DNA of 64,000 bases from Dichotomocladium elegans. Lineage: Eukaryota > Mucoromycota > Mucoromycetes > Mucorales > Lichtheimiaceae. A program made the translations under genes and the position numbers. Below, in pieces: positions 23,701 to 35,817 of this stretch. Position 1 is the first letter of the stretch; every line of letters starts with the position of its first letter. The notes beneath the pieces are model-generated. The model searched no databases, was not told the DNA's origin, and was given only the letters and a program-made list of their open reading frames with translations. The stretch spans positions 124,001 through 188,000 of the forward strand of contig JAIXMN010000037.1 of assembly GCA_025716815.1 (NCBI GenBank), read 5' to 3'.

Positions 23701-25079
23701 GAGGGAGGAGTGTTTATGAATGGCAATGTCTGTGAACCTGCAGAGTCAAGGATATTGTCTCCTGAATCCATCAGCCGAATTATTGGTGTTCGCCGCTGGA
23801 CATTGTTGCTGACGATTTGAGTAAGATCATCCGGCTTCGTGGCTGGATGGCTGGCAGCGGGAAGAGGGTATGAAGCTGTATTCGGAGCTGGAGCAGCAGG
23901 AACGGTAGACGCGGAAGCTCGAATCGAACTAGAACGTTCTGCTGCAAGGACTGTGGCATGGTTGTTCGCCGGGATAGCATGAAGGGGTTCGTTGGTTGTG
24001 CAATTTTTAGAGCCATAGGTGCTGTAGATTGAGTAAGTGCTAGAAGTCGACCGACTTTTATGAGGTGGAAGAGTATGATTCCGGCGGCCGTCGGAGACAG
24101 TGTTACGACGCGCAGGAGGTTGTAAAGGATAGTCTGAAGGAATGCCGTCCAGGGCAGTACTGGGTATCGTAGAAGTTGTTCTCTTGGGCGCAGCAAGTGG
24201 CGATGGTGGTGGCGCAGGTGCAAGCGGAATATTGTGTCGTTGGGGCGTCCGACTCGCTATCCGACTGCTGCCGTTGTTATCCGAAGAATTAACAGAAATA
24301 GGTCGGACACGCGGTGCGTCGTCCAGCATCGCATCATCTTCATCGGCCTATATATTAATACGAGGATAGTATTTGTCAGCCAATTACTGAGAGATCCAAA
24401 ATTGAAAACGAACCTTGCTCAACTTGCGAAATATTCTTCCAAAGGCCCCGCCTTTAGTAGATCCTCCTTTGGGCGTTGACTATTTTGTGGCATTCCTTAG
24501 TTCCATTGAAATAGAACTCCTGGGTCTTTTTATCACCTTTCGTTGAACAGCATCGTTAGGAGTAGCCGCTACCGTTGCATAGATATCAGCCGCAGGTTTT
24601 GTCACTGTAGATGGAAGGCGATGCCTTGACGCATATTGATCCCCGGACAATATGTCTGAATTAGAGCCTATGGTACGTATTGCGGATGCCGGTACTTTTG
24701 GAGACGAGGTCGATCTAGTAGCTGCGTCTGTAGGCAGCCCGGAATGCGGTTGGCTGTTGTAAGGCGACGGTTTGGTAAGCGTAGCGTTCGTTGTTGTTGT
24801 CGTTGTGTTAGACTGCGAATTCGCTAAGAAACGGGAAAGGAAGCCCTTGGATGTTTGTTTCTGTGCTGCGGTGGATAAGTCAGTTGGAGGAAGTCTTTGA
24901 AAAGTATTATCTTGTTGAGAATGAGTGTGATTATGATGGTAATACGCTGACGGAACTGCTGCAGAGACGGCGCGTTTCCGGGAGCGAGCAGAAGGAGTGG
25001 AGGCGGTGTCGCTTTGGCGCTGTGGGAGTTGCTGTTGCGGTGAGGAAGGAGGGGGAACTATGCGGGAATTAGGCAACAT
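20741..25079 (-). CDS. Sec7-PH domain ARF guanine-nucleotide exchange factor (EFA6/Sec74-like)
   Basis: This protein loads GTP onto ARF-family GTPases at membranes. Exons (minus): 24537-25079, 24414-24479, 22873-24347, 22728-22808, 22556-22671, 22112-22500, 21584-22046, 21068-21525, 20741-21004. The long N-terminus is Ser/Pro/Asn-rich and disordered, with a nearly pure aspartate run (coded at about 23448-23530). The Sec7 domain begins at ELAQHLWEEDDTVVPRERIA and shows MNNFEFADMRLDNAFRKL, the glutamic finger in LYFKAEAQQIDRI, and VLLLNTDLH; it is restored only when four short introns are removed. A PH domain follows (ALFASRPPYLKEGVV ... GGVYLFQTASLDQSSEW), then a C-terminal coiled coil ending EIGEELRAACIVIS. 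The Sec7-PH-coiled-coil order matches EFA6/PSD and fission yeast Sec74. One donor (gtgtag at 21583) is weak but keeps the PH frame. Confidence 0.92.
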
Positions 25080-25242
25080 GAGTGAATGACATTGGAAGGA
25101 AAGTAGAAAGTTCTGAAAACGAGAAGCCTTTGGAATAGAAGCAAAAAAAAATTGTTGTGTGTAACACTGTGCTTTATTGCTTGGGTTGATCGTTTTGGTG
25201 CAGGTACACATGTTTATTTTAATGAGCTTGATTATTATTGAA

Positions 25243-25695
25243 CTATTCAAGCTTGCCTTGAACATATCTCCGGCGCATTGCACGATACTTGCGGAGGTAG
25301 TACAGAGCCTCTATTTCTATAGCCCAGTTGAGCAGAATGGCGTTAGTAGGCAAGCGATTCAATTTGTACTCGACTTTCAAATACGTTATTCTTTCGTACC
25401 CTTACAAACATATTCGCCCATAGCTATGGCCTTTTTTATGTCTTCTTCGTCTGTTAGATCACGCTTCTTCATAAACGCCGCTTTCAGTCGCGGCCTAAAA
25501 TAGTCGCTGTAGCCCAGGGGATATTCTCGCCCGAGGTACACTAGCTTTTTGTTCCAGAACCCAGACAAGTGGAAAGAGTAAGTTCATCAACCAATTTCAA
25601 ACCTTCACCATCGCTTCATTTTCCAATTTAAACCACATTGCGCAACTTACTTGTTTATACAGTGCAACGACCCGTGGTCGTAACGGACTTGACAT
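25243..25695 (-). CDS. LYR-motif protein, electron-transfer flavoprotein regulatory factor (LYRM5/ETFRF1-like)
   Basis: Exons 25651-25695, 25400-25544 and 25243-25316 (minus) give 87 residues. The product reads [73 protein letters not shown]-family proteins act in the mitochondrial matrix with acyl carrier protein; ETFRF1 removes FAD from electron-transfer flavoprotein in animals. The N-terminal motif is LYK rather than LYR, as in the animal ETFRF1 family. All three exon junctions restore conserved sequence (for example [14 protein letters not shown]). The Sec7-PH gene starts 164 bp downstream on the same strand. Confidence 0.93.
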
Positions 25696-28260
25696 GGCGA
25701 AAGAATAAAGTCCACCTTTTGTCCCCGCAACAAGGCACTAAAAGCTATGCTTGAGATTTCAAAGGAAATCAGCGGAGTCGCAACCAAACTCACCAATCAC
25801 TGGAGGGTCTGTTGTTTAAGCAGTAAAAATAGCTTAGCTCAAGAGGTAGCCCGGTATCATAAAACCTTGGTGATATACTGTCTGTACAGAGAGGCGTATC
25901 GATTTAGTAAGAACCCTTTTTGACAGACTCTGCCACCCACTCGAATCGTATGTAATTCCTTTCCTTCATGGTTGCTTTTTTGTCAACCGCTTCTGGCTAC
26001 GTTATCCAGGCATTATAACAAAACTTCATGGAAGACGCATCGAAATAATTGGTTGCCTCAGTATGTATCATGGTCAGCAGCAAGGCGGTGTCTCTTTGCC
26101 CTTCAATGGCTCTTCGTCAGCAGTTTTTATAGATCGGCGCATTTAAGAGAAACGGTCTTGACTCTATATCATCCACAGGTCGGATAGTATATGCTTATTG
26201 AGAACAGCAATTACGTACCGTGTCAGAATGACCAATCATCCGACTTGGAGGTTTACTGTATCTTTCACGCCAATGGTGACCATTTACCACAGCAGTAGCC
26301 CTACATTTAGCAACAAGTGGTGTATAGATAAGCAACCCTTTTGTACCATCAACTCTTGTGTCAGTATGTGGAATCCACGCATATTTCAGATCACTATTTT
26401 CTTTCAGTAGCTATTGTATGAAACGCAAGTAGATACCAAGTAATGAAAAAATTACCCGTCGTTGACAGTTGGACATGAGATGCAGCTCATGCACCTCAAA
26501 ATGATCCTCTTGGGGCAGTGACGGACGGGATTTCCAACGCAAGAAGGGCTTCATTGCGTACTACTGTGCATGTGATGGTACCTCACTCATATCATTCTTC
26601 CTCATGAATTCCTACAAGACACCCTTTTCCATGCACTTTATATGCTTGATATTGATCCGAATCATATGCTGCTCAAATTGTTGCTTGATGAAGGCGGACA
26701 TTGCTGTTGGAAGTGTCCCAGTGACAATCCCTTGGTAGGAGAAGGGGTTGTGGCCAGTGCGACTGTGGCAAAATGTAAGCGTCATCACTTCCTTTCGGGG
26801 ATAGCTCTTTTGACAAGATGCCGGCTATAAATCCTCGAGAATCGACATTTAAACACGATAATGTATAAACTTTGAGTAGAAGTCTGTCAATTATAATGAA
26901 TCACTTCGACCATCTTTAGTTCCTCGTCGCTGTCTTTCGGGACATGAGTTCAGGGCCACTTTATAATATCATGCTGCATGAAATCCCTGCGAAAACGATA
27001 TATATGCGGTATCGAGTTTGATAATCGTGCTTCTCAGCTGCTGCTCCATGCTCATTGTTTATCTCCACTATATCCAGGAGTGTGTCTTCTGTTTCCGAAT
27101 CCAGTCGCGCCTTTTTTATCCATACCGAAGGGATTATGGTTAACAAAATTCGTGCCTTTTAAGCTAATACAGAGGCGACTGTGGGTGTTATGAAGAATAG
27201 TAGTTAGTCAGAATGTCTCTTGTACAAGATCTTGTATACGTAACATTAATGGCGCTAGTACCTGTCTCTTCAATATTTGATTTTACACTGCAATTTGTGC
27301 CCTTATTGTTTTTGGTGTAACTCTCAGCTTAGATGTCAATTTCTGAATATCTGAGCCTCAGGTAACGGCCCCAGTTTGCCAACAACTTATGTTTCATTTT
27401 CCCCTATCGAAGGGCATATATTTGTTATAGTATGAAAATTCAGCGTTTCTTTTAGAAAAGGGGTATATTGAAATCGCACGGCATCAGCTCTGGCTAAAGC
27501 TTTAAGGACCTTATAGCTCTTTGCGCCATGTGATCAGTTGCCTTGATAACCGTAGATGGAGAATACTCCGTCTATACCCAGGAATCAATATTGTTACTAT
27601 ACTGTTCAACAGCTCATGTACAAAGTGGAAATGAAAATCAAGATATCTTGCTGATGCCGCTATGACCAGACATTATTTATATTCATCCTGAATATCTGAT
27701 TTTTAGCCTGGATATGTGACCTGCAGCAATCCACTAGTACCTGTTTTTCACTTGCTTTGCTAATGCAACAGTCCTCTTTGCTTTTTGGTATATCTAGTTG
27801 CGTTATCCTACATCGCAATCCATGTGATCTGCATTTACTTGGAATTCAGTGCAAGAAGTCATTGTATGGGTGCAAAGTTGTTCTCGGTCTCAATGTGATC
27901 AGCAGCTCACGTTTACACCACCCGCCAACAACATTCCTAAGTTCATTATTCAAAAGAGTGCAGTCCTAATAGAAAATACTATATTATAGAAGATCGCAAT
28001 ATCGCTGCTTTCTCGAAATGCATTCATTCCAAAGAGCTCGCATCACCATTGATAAAAGTATAAATTTTCCGATCCATGCAGCGTGGAAGTTACCGCATAT
28101 GGTTTTACCCGCGCACGCTCTCCTCTCTCCCTCTCTAGTTCGCCTTTGCTCAAGCGGGCGTCTTAGAGATGAAACTTATTGGTATGTAAATTACATGGCT
28201 TCTAAAATATAGTTTGCTCTTCCGCGCTTCTCATCTCTTCCTCCTTTTTAATCCGCACTG
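25696..28260. other. 2.6-kb intergenic region, no gene seen
   Basis: This AT-rich stretch has no open frame above about 75 residues and none with recognisable motifs on either strand. I see no tRNA-like A/B boxes, no terminal inverted repeats and no transposase motifs. It lies between divergent genes (ETFRF1 minus, F-box plus), so both promoters must be in it. The last 100 bp are pyrimidine-rich, as in a fungal leader. An unannotated non-coding RNA or decayed element cannot be excluded. Confidence 0.45.
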
Positions 28261-29910
28261 ATGGATTCCTTTAGTAGATCAGCGCTTGGCCACCCACGCA
28301 TTCTTGAACTGCCGTACGAATTACAGATCCGTTGTCTGAGCTATCTTACTGCCATAGAGCTTTTACGATCGAGAGCAGTGCGTGAATGATAATATGTCCG
28401 TGGCGTGTGTCTAGACACGTGCTCTTTGCGTTTTCTAATGTGCAATCTATATGGTCCATCGTAAAGGTGTGTCGGAAATGGAAGCAGCTAGGCTATGATG
28501 GATTGCTGTGGATAAAGGTTGATATCACTTCCTACGATCGGTCTATCCCGGTGGAGCAGCTTACTCGAATGACTGTTGCGGGTGGTCGATTCTTACGGGT
28601 GGCAAATCTGAGGTGAGGCTGAAAATCTTGAAATACAAATAGATCAACCCGAAGTCAACCCATCCATGCATATGCGGAACCTTAGAGGATGTGTCCAGTT
28701 GACAGGTTACAACCTCCGGACACTCGCGGACCATTGCCCCAACATCGAAGTATTAAGTCTTAAAGATTGCCGAAGCCTGTCAACCCACAGTATTGCCTAT
28801 TTCCTTACACAGATAAAGCAGCATGGCAAACTACGCTCCCTGGATCTTAGTGGACTGGATACGGTTCGCAACACAACTCTGGTTCAGATAGGAAATCTCT
28901 CATCACTTGAACATCTTGACCTCAGTTGGTGTAGCAATCTTACCATAGGCGGAAGCGATGGCTGCCCTCGCCTGGGATTTGAGGCAATTGCGACTGGCTG
29001 TCCTAAGCTAACCCACCTTCGTCTCAACGGATGCTCCAGTAGCGTGGCCCTCCATCCTGCCACAATGGCTGTTTTTGGACAGTATCTGACATCTCTGGCT
29101 GTGTTGTCTCTTGCATCATGCACCGGTCTTACAGACGCGGCGCTTAGTGCACTCTTCCACCCCCGCCTACTCCGTCGTTTAACAAAACTTAACCTTTCTG
29201 GGTGCAATCGACTCACAGATGTATCCCTACGGAGTATAGCTTTGGCAGCCCCACCACTGACGCATCTTCAGCTCTCCGACTGCGTACTCTTGTCGGATAG
29301 GGGTCTCTGCTTTCTAGCTGTGCGGTTGCCATTGCTTACACACCTTGATCTCGAGAATCTGCCGCAAATTACCAACACCGCAGTCAAATCGTTGGCAACC
29401 CACCAGTCATATCTCACCTATGTTGGCCTTACCAACTGCATCCAGGTCGGGGACGATGGGATCATCGAGCTCGCCTTGCACGGAGCTGCTAGAGACCGTC
29501 TCCGGCACCTCGAACTCGATAATTCCATGATCTCGGACACATGCCTTGAAACTATCGCAGATGCTATGACAATTTTGAGAGAAAAAGACGCGACAGTCAC
29601 TGCTGATTCTGTGGTCGCTACTAGTGATGACCCCTTCAGCACCACCAATAGAGGAAGGCCAAGTCTCATCATCGAAGCCCTTGACTGCAGGAATATCACT
29701 GAGGCAGGCGTCCGGGATGCGTTATCGAAAGCAGGAGATGTCCTTGCCATCAAGAGTTTCTACTCATGGAAGTTCAATAACGGGGGAGAGCGCGACAGGC
29801 TTACTGAATTGACCTCAAGGACTCTTTCAGACAACACACAAGTCCGCGAAGATGCCCGTCAGCAGGAGCAGCCGCTTATTGCAAGGCGGCGTCATTGCAC
29901 CATTCTCTGA
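28261..29910 (+). CDS. F-box and leucine-rich-repeat protein with C-terminal prenylation motif (FBXL2/20-like)
   Basis: Exons 28261-28377, 28467-28612 and 28686-29910. The F-box is at the N-terminus (ILELPYELQIRCLSYLTAIE followed by LLRSRAVCRKWKQ) and recruits Skp1, making this a substrate receptor of an SCF ubiquitin ligase. About ten cysteine-containing leucine-rich repeats follow (for example LSLKDCRSL, LDLSWCSNLT, LRLNGCSS, LNLSGCNRLTD, LQLSDCVLLSD, LDLENLPQITN). The protein ends RRRHCTIL: a CaaX box ending in Leu, which predicts geranylgeranylation and membrane anchoring. Animal FBXL2 and FBXL20 have the same layout with a CVIL end. The substrate is unknown. All three exons are needed: the first holds most of the F-box. 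Confidence 0.92.
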
Positions 29911-30110
29911 GTGCATTTCCTTTCAAACAAAGATATCTTTAGTGGTTCTAGTTCCCATGTATGGGTGATATGCAATAACGTCTGCTGACTTGCTGCTGTA
30001 TGATCCCACAATAGAGGCATAATGGTAATGCACAGCATGTATCTTTATTATTTTTTTGGGGGAAGGCGGTGTATTGTGAGCATGTTAGAATCCATCTTGT
30101 CCTTTTCTTA

Positions 30111-31114
<1,004 letters not shown>

Positions 31115-32477
31115 TGTTTTGTATCCTATGTGTGGATCGATATGTATGTATATCTATATACGTGTATATGTATAGATCGTAGTACGCGCACTGTATAACG
31201 ACTGGCGTACAGAGGAGGGGTCGGAAGGGAAAAAATGAAAAAGCTCTTTCAAGCACAAAGCAGCCAGAAGAGCATGTGTATGCGTGCGCGCGGCGATTGA
31301 AAGCTGTTTTTGTGCTTGATTACTTGGGGGTGGGGGTTTCTGCACGTCAACCTTAGCAGCTTTTCCACGCGCACCCCGACTCCGCTCACCACCTCTTTAT
31401 GCGTGGGATTGTTTTTCCGAGATTAGTTTAGTAGGTTGATGGACATATGGAGCAGCAAAATAAATAAAATAAAAAAGAGCGTATGGTTTGATGATAAGTT
31501 GGGCTCTTAATGAGACGGTGAGTTTCTCAAATGGTTAATTGAATATTAACAGGCATATTGGACTGAAATTAACCGGAGAGACAACCGCAGTTATGAACTA
31601 GGTCTCTCCTCGTTAGTGATTGTCTCATCTGCTGTTGCTCGGCTGTGCTGTTCCTATGGCAGTCCATGTGGTTAATTATCATTGCTTTTGCGATGAGACA
31701 AAACGGGGAGCGTTCTCGTGTCACGCTGAATACCCGTTAATAGCAACACTTCGACCGACCATAATTGCTGCGAAAATAAATAAACTTGTGCTACAACGTA
31801 AATGAAGCTACGATTGCGTAGATGCATATCGGTCAAAGAGGAAGAGAAGGTAGTAAGTAAAAGTGTAGTAACAATAAAGAGCTACAATGTATGAGCTAAA
31901 CCATAAACGGTGCTATTGATTGATCTGTGGGGAATTGGGATTACGTGTGGCGGCGGTAAGTGTCTTTGAATTGCATGGGGAAAGAAAGTTTTTCTTTTTT
32001 TAAAAAAAAATATATGTCCATCGATCGCTAATCAGTATCCTTCAACTCTGCAGAGGAAGTAGATGGAAAAAAGCAAAAGGGTTAAGACGTGCTGCTACCC
32101 CTTTTGCCTTCTCCTTTGTCATCAACCAAAGTTATATTGCAGGATTTTTTTTTTTAAAAAAAAAAAAGAGAGAAAAGGGGGGATGTCCAAATACGTATGG
32201 TTTGCGACTGTCTCTTCCTTTTCTTTCTTTCCATCTGGGCAATTAAGCTTCTCTTTCTCTCTCTCTTTTCCTCTTCCTCTTGTGCTTTCAGTCTCCGTTT
32301 CCTTCTAGTCTTCAGGATTTCCGTTGATCGGGTAGTCTCGTACAGTTCTTCCGCTCCTTTTTTCGGTCTTTTATTCTTACTTCCTCTTCTTCCTACTACT
32401 CTATCATTTTTTTTCTTATATATCGACAAATTACAAAACACATTCATTTGATATCTTTCTATCCCTGAGTGGCGCCC
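31115..32477. other. Intergenic, divergent promoters with homopolymer and CT-rich tracts
   Basis: No gene is visible between the Rab8-like (minus) and O-fucosyltransferase-like (plus) genes. The region has two T-run/A-run pairs (about 31990-32010 and 32146-32167) and a long pyrimidine-rich stretch from about 32205 to 32425 that looks like the promoter or 5' leader of the downstream gene. The first 250 bp upstream of the Rab gene include an alternating TATA/GTAT segment (31135-31185). Confidence 0.5.
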
Positions 32478-32498
32478 ATGGAGACATGTTTTCATTAA
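32478..32498 (+). other. Upstream ORF overlapping the start of the O-fucosyltransferase-like gene
   Basis: An ATG at 32478 in a strong context (GCCCATGG) opens a six-codon frame that stops at 32498, 12 bases past the A of the main ATG (32486) and in another frame. Ribosomes that start here would miss the main start, so it may hold translation down. Confidence 0.5.
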
Positions 32499-34154
32499 AG
32501 ACGAATCCACAAAAGAAGATTGTATTGATCGCCCTCACGCTGATTTCGCTTGTCATGATCGGTGCGCAGCTCATCCGCTATCAATACGACGGTTTTGGGA
32601 GTGGGCTACTCAACTGGTCAACTGATGACGACGCCGCTACTGTCGACGGCAACCCATATTTTCTACCGCACAATGAGTCGCACGATCACAGTTTTGACGA
32701 AAAATTCGTAACCTATTTACCGTACTCTCGCTTCTCGAATCAGCGCGGCACGCTTTTGAATGCAGCCCTCTTGGCAAAATACTTAAATCGCACCTTGATT
32801 GTACCACCTTTATTCCTGGGTAGCGCGAATGGCTGGTCACCGGCGCCGAGCATGTACAATGTCCTTGCCAACATGACCGATGTGGCGTGGCAAGATCGGT
32901 GCTATGATAGCAATGACCAGCCTATTATTGAGGAAGTCCAATTTGCTGAAGACGGAGAAACGGTTTTATTTGGTTGCTACAATTTTACAACGGTCGCTCA
33001 GATGCCGTGGAGCTGGGCTACAGATCTGCAGCGACTCACACGTAGCGTCGAAGACGGCGGCTTAGGAATCAGGATTATGGAGCGATCCAATATGGCCTTA
33101 TCGGCGCTCCAAGACGAACTAGGTCTTCCAGATGATGAGATGTACTTGATGCAGGACTCGACGGTAAGGAAGGGGTGTTGAGATATGCTTTGAATTGCTT
33201 TAATTGAACTTCTTGGGTTTGCAGCGGTATCAATGGCGTATTTCTGACACGGAGGATGACACCCATAACCTGCGCTATCGGTATGAGCTCTCGATCGAAC
33301 AGCTCCGTAATATCCAGCACCGCTTGTTACACTTTTATGGCATCTTTGGTTATGACCGATTGTCGCTCCACGATGAATGGAACGAGGAATACCGACAACG
33401 GATCGAGCAATCGTTGATATTCCGCCATCATGCGATCAGGGAATCATCTTCCATCATTTTGGAGCAGCTTCTGGACGCGGTGAACATGGAAAGCAACGAA
33501 CTTCTGCCGCTTGATCCTATGCAGGCAAAGGAGCAAGAGAAAGACCAAGATGAGCTGCCGCGATTTGTGGCTGCTCATGTGCGTGCTGGCGATGGAGTGT
33601 TTCTGAAAAAGCTTAATGACCGTGTGCCTGAGTTCGTGCACCAGATCTGGGATATCATGACCGGCAATGAAACCACCCAGGACGATTTGATCGGCGCGTC
33701 TAACAAACCGAGTGCTTCTGATCCTGCTGTTCAACAAGAGCAGCGCCAGAGACCTCTTTATCCCCTTCCCAAAGCTCCCGCCGAGTTACGCGATGCACTT
33801 CATGATCTTTCACTCCGGGAGAGGATCCGGGAATGCTCCAACCGCAAACAAATGATCCTTTACGTCGCAACAGACGCCCCAGCCCCGCGTACCAACCCGG
33901 AACTCCAGCCGATCCTAGAAGCCTTTCCATGCACCTTCTTTATGGATGATTTCCCTGCTGACGATTGGCGTGCGCCGTTGACAAAAGTGCGCTCTCCGGA
34001 TGACCCACACAAGGATCTCACGGATCTACTGATTATGTTTGTCGATGCATCCATTTGTTCCTATGCGGAGCGCTTCGTTGGGACCCGTACCTCTACGTTT
34101 TCGGTAGGCCCTTTATGTTACACATACGCCTTCTGCGATACGCGAAACTCATAA
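32486..34154 (+). CDS. GDP-fucose protein O-fucosyltransferase-like type II membrane protein
   Basis: Exons 32486-33163 and 33225-34154 give 535 residues. A signal anchor at about residues 11-28 (IVLIALTLISLVMIGAQL) predicts a Golgi type II protein with a lumenal catalytic part. The GDP-sugar-binding family motifs are present: YSRFSNQRGTLLNAALLAKY and LNRTLIVPP near the start of the domain, AAHVRAGDGVF (HxRxGD) in the middle, and FVGTRTSTFS near the end. Proteins of this family move fucose from GDP-fucose to Ser/Thr residues or glycans. Fucose is an important wall sugar in Mucoromycotina, so a role in glycoprotein or wall glycan synthesis is likely but inferred. The start is preceded by an overlapping upstream ORF. 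Confidence 0.85.
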
Positions 34155-34480
34155 TTTTACTATATTTAGAACTATATTAAGCAATATCGGCGGGCAATAT
34201 TTGACGAGATCATGGAACATCAGGGCTTTGACGCATAGCAACGTCAGGGAGGCTCAGATAGTCTATCAATTTTACCCTCTCCCTCTCCATCCCTCATGCG
34301 CCCCTCCCCAACACACACACGCAATTGCTCGTACAAAGAAAAAAACGCATATGCTCTCGCACATACCCTTCCCGGTCTTGTAAATAATTTGTAAGGGCAT
34401 TCTTTTTTTATTATTAGATCATTTTCTCTATCCCGTGAAAAAAGAAATTACGTGTATGTATTGATCGATTCAAACCCTGT

Positions 34481-35736
34481 CTATGAGGCGCAGGTCGAAT
34501 TCAAGTCCCGTGTCCAAATAAATGTACCAAACACGAGAAACATTAAGCATTGACCAAGCACAACAGAGATGACGCCATAAAAGTAAGCATGCCGCAGCCG
34601 AAGATTTGTTAACTCGATCTATTTTTACAAAGCGGTCCGTGAGAAAAGAGGTGGAAAATGAGATTGATACACTTGCCATAAAGGTTGAGATCGTGGTGAG
34701 GCAGCCTGAAAGGGGCGGGGGAGGGGAAAAACAGAGCTTAATTTCATCGAATGGGGGAGGCATGCAATTCTTTCCTACCACAGAATCCGTCCGCCAACCC
34801 CTGTAAAACCTGACAGGCAATCCATGGCATGGCAACTCCTGATCCCAGCAAACTGAGGATTGCAAGGACAAGCGTACCGACCATGTTGGCAACCCAAGTG
34901 CCCCACGGAAATCGGGGAGACAAGACATTCCAGGACGCCCAGTGCCATCGCAACAGTGCACCTGCAGGCCCAAACACGCATGCAAGGGCCAGTTCTCTTT
35001 GCGAGGGCGCAAGGCCAGCCGCAACAGCGACGCCGGCCCAGGCCACTAAGCCAAAGAGAAGAACTATCCAATCTGTTCGCCCCATGTACTTGATGCTGTA
35101 GCCGCGGCTGACAATTTTCTTAGCAGGCCGATCTAGGTTATTGTCTTGGTCCTCAGCATCCGCTCCATACCACACTCGGTAGAGCATGCGGGCAACATGC
35201 CGACCGAACACCAGTCCATTGAGCGCCATCGCCAGCGTGACCAAGAAAACGCTGATGGCACCAAGAACATTCTTGCCGGTCGTGTGGGGCGCTTGGTCGT
35301 AGTTAGCAAATGCCTCAAAGATATCGAGCTGCCACGAGGAAAAGGTAGTGATAGAGCCGCATAATCCAGTGGCTATCCCGATTTGAAGCACAGGCGAAAT
35401 ATCGAGTAGCCACTGCTTCTTCTCCGCTGCCATTCCCATCACGAAACAGCCGATCCACTGGGCATACACCAGACTAAAGACAGGTGCTCCGTCGAATGTC
35501 TCAAGCCGTCCAAGGCCGATGCGAATTAATGTGCCGGCAATCGCGAACGGAATAATGCCTCCGCCGATCGCCCAATTGTTTTCATTGACAATCAAACGGC
35601 CGTCTTCTGCTAGAGGATCATTATCAGTGCAGAAAGCCGCACACCAAAGGCAAAATAGTCAAACAAAAGAGGGGTAAGAGAGGAGTGGGAAAGCAAAGAT
35701 GGGATACCGACCTAGTGGGGTTCGTCTGCCGGACAT
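34481..35736 (-). CDS. FEX: Fluoride exporter, CrcB/FEX family (dual-domain fungal form)
   Basis: Exons 35712-35736, 34779-35609, 34677-34705 and 34481-34618 (minus) give 340 residues. FEX proteins are fluoride channels of the plasma membrane. The protein has two homologous four-helix CrcB domains joined by a linker helix, as in fungal FEX. Domain 1 shows GTLIRIGLGRLE and GLCGSITTFSSWQLD; domain 2 shows AGALLRWHWASWN and the matching GCLTTISTFM. The C-terminus LRHAYFYGVISVVLGQCLM and FGTFIWTRDL appears only when two small introns are removed; one of these has GC-AG ends (34619-34676). One exon is only 29 nt. The start codon lies 81 bp from that of the divergent PAT-type gene. Confidence 0.94.
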
Positions 35737-35817
35737 GGATATATCTTCCGGAAAGAAACATGACTTACTGAATTTAGATAAGCCTCCCTGGTTTATCCTT
35801 TTTCCACTCCTCGGATC
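35737..35817. promoter_or_regulatory. 81-bp divergent promoter between FEX and the PAT-type gene
   Basis: Two ATGs on opposite strands are separated by 81 bp. No canonical TATA box is seen. The pair must share control elements or use sites within each other's coding exons. Confidence 0.5.

Noticed and set aside
24480..24540. In-frame TAG in the Sec7-PH gene that would suggest a pseudogene
   Set aside because: A 57-nt intron (donor gtgata, branch ACTAA, acceptor AATAG) removes the stop and keeps frame.
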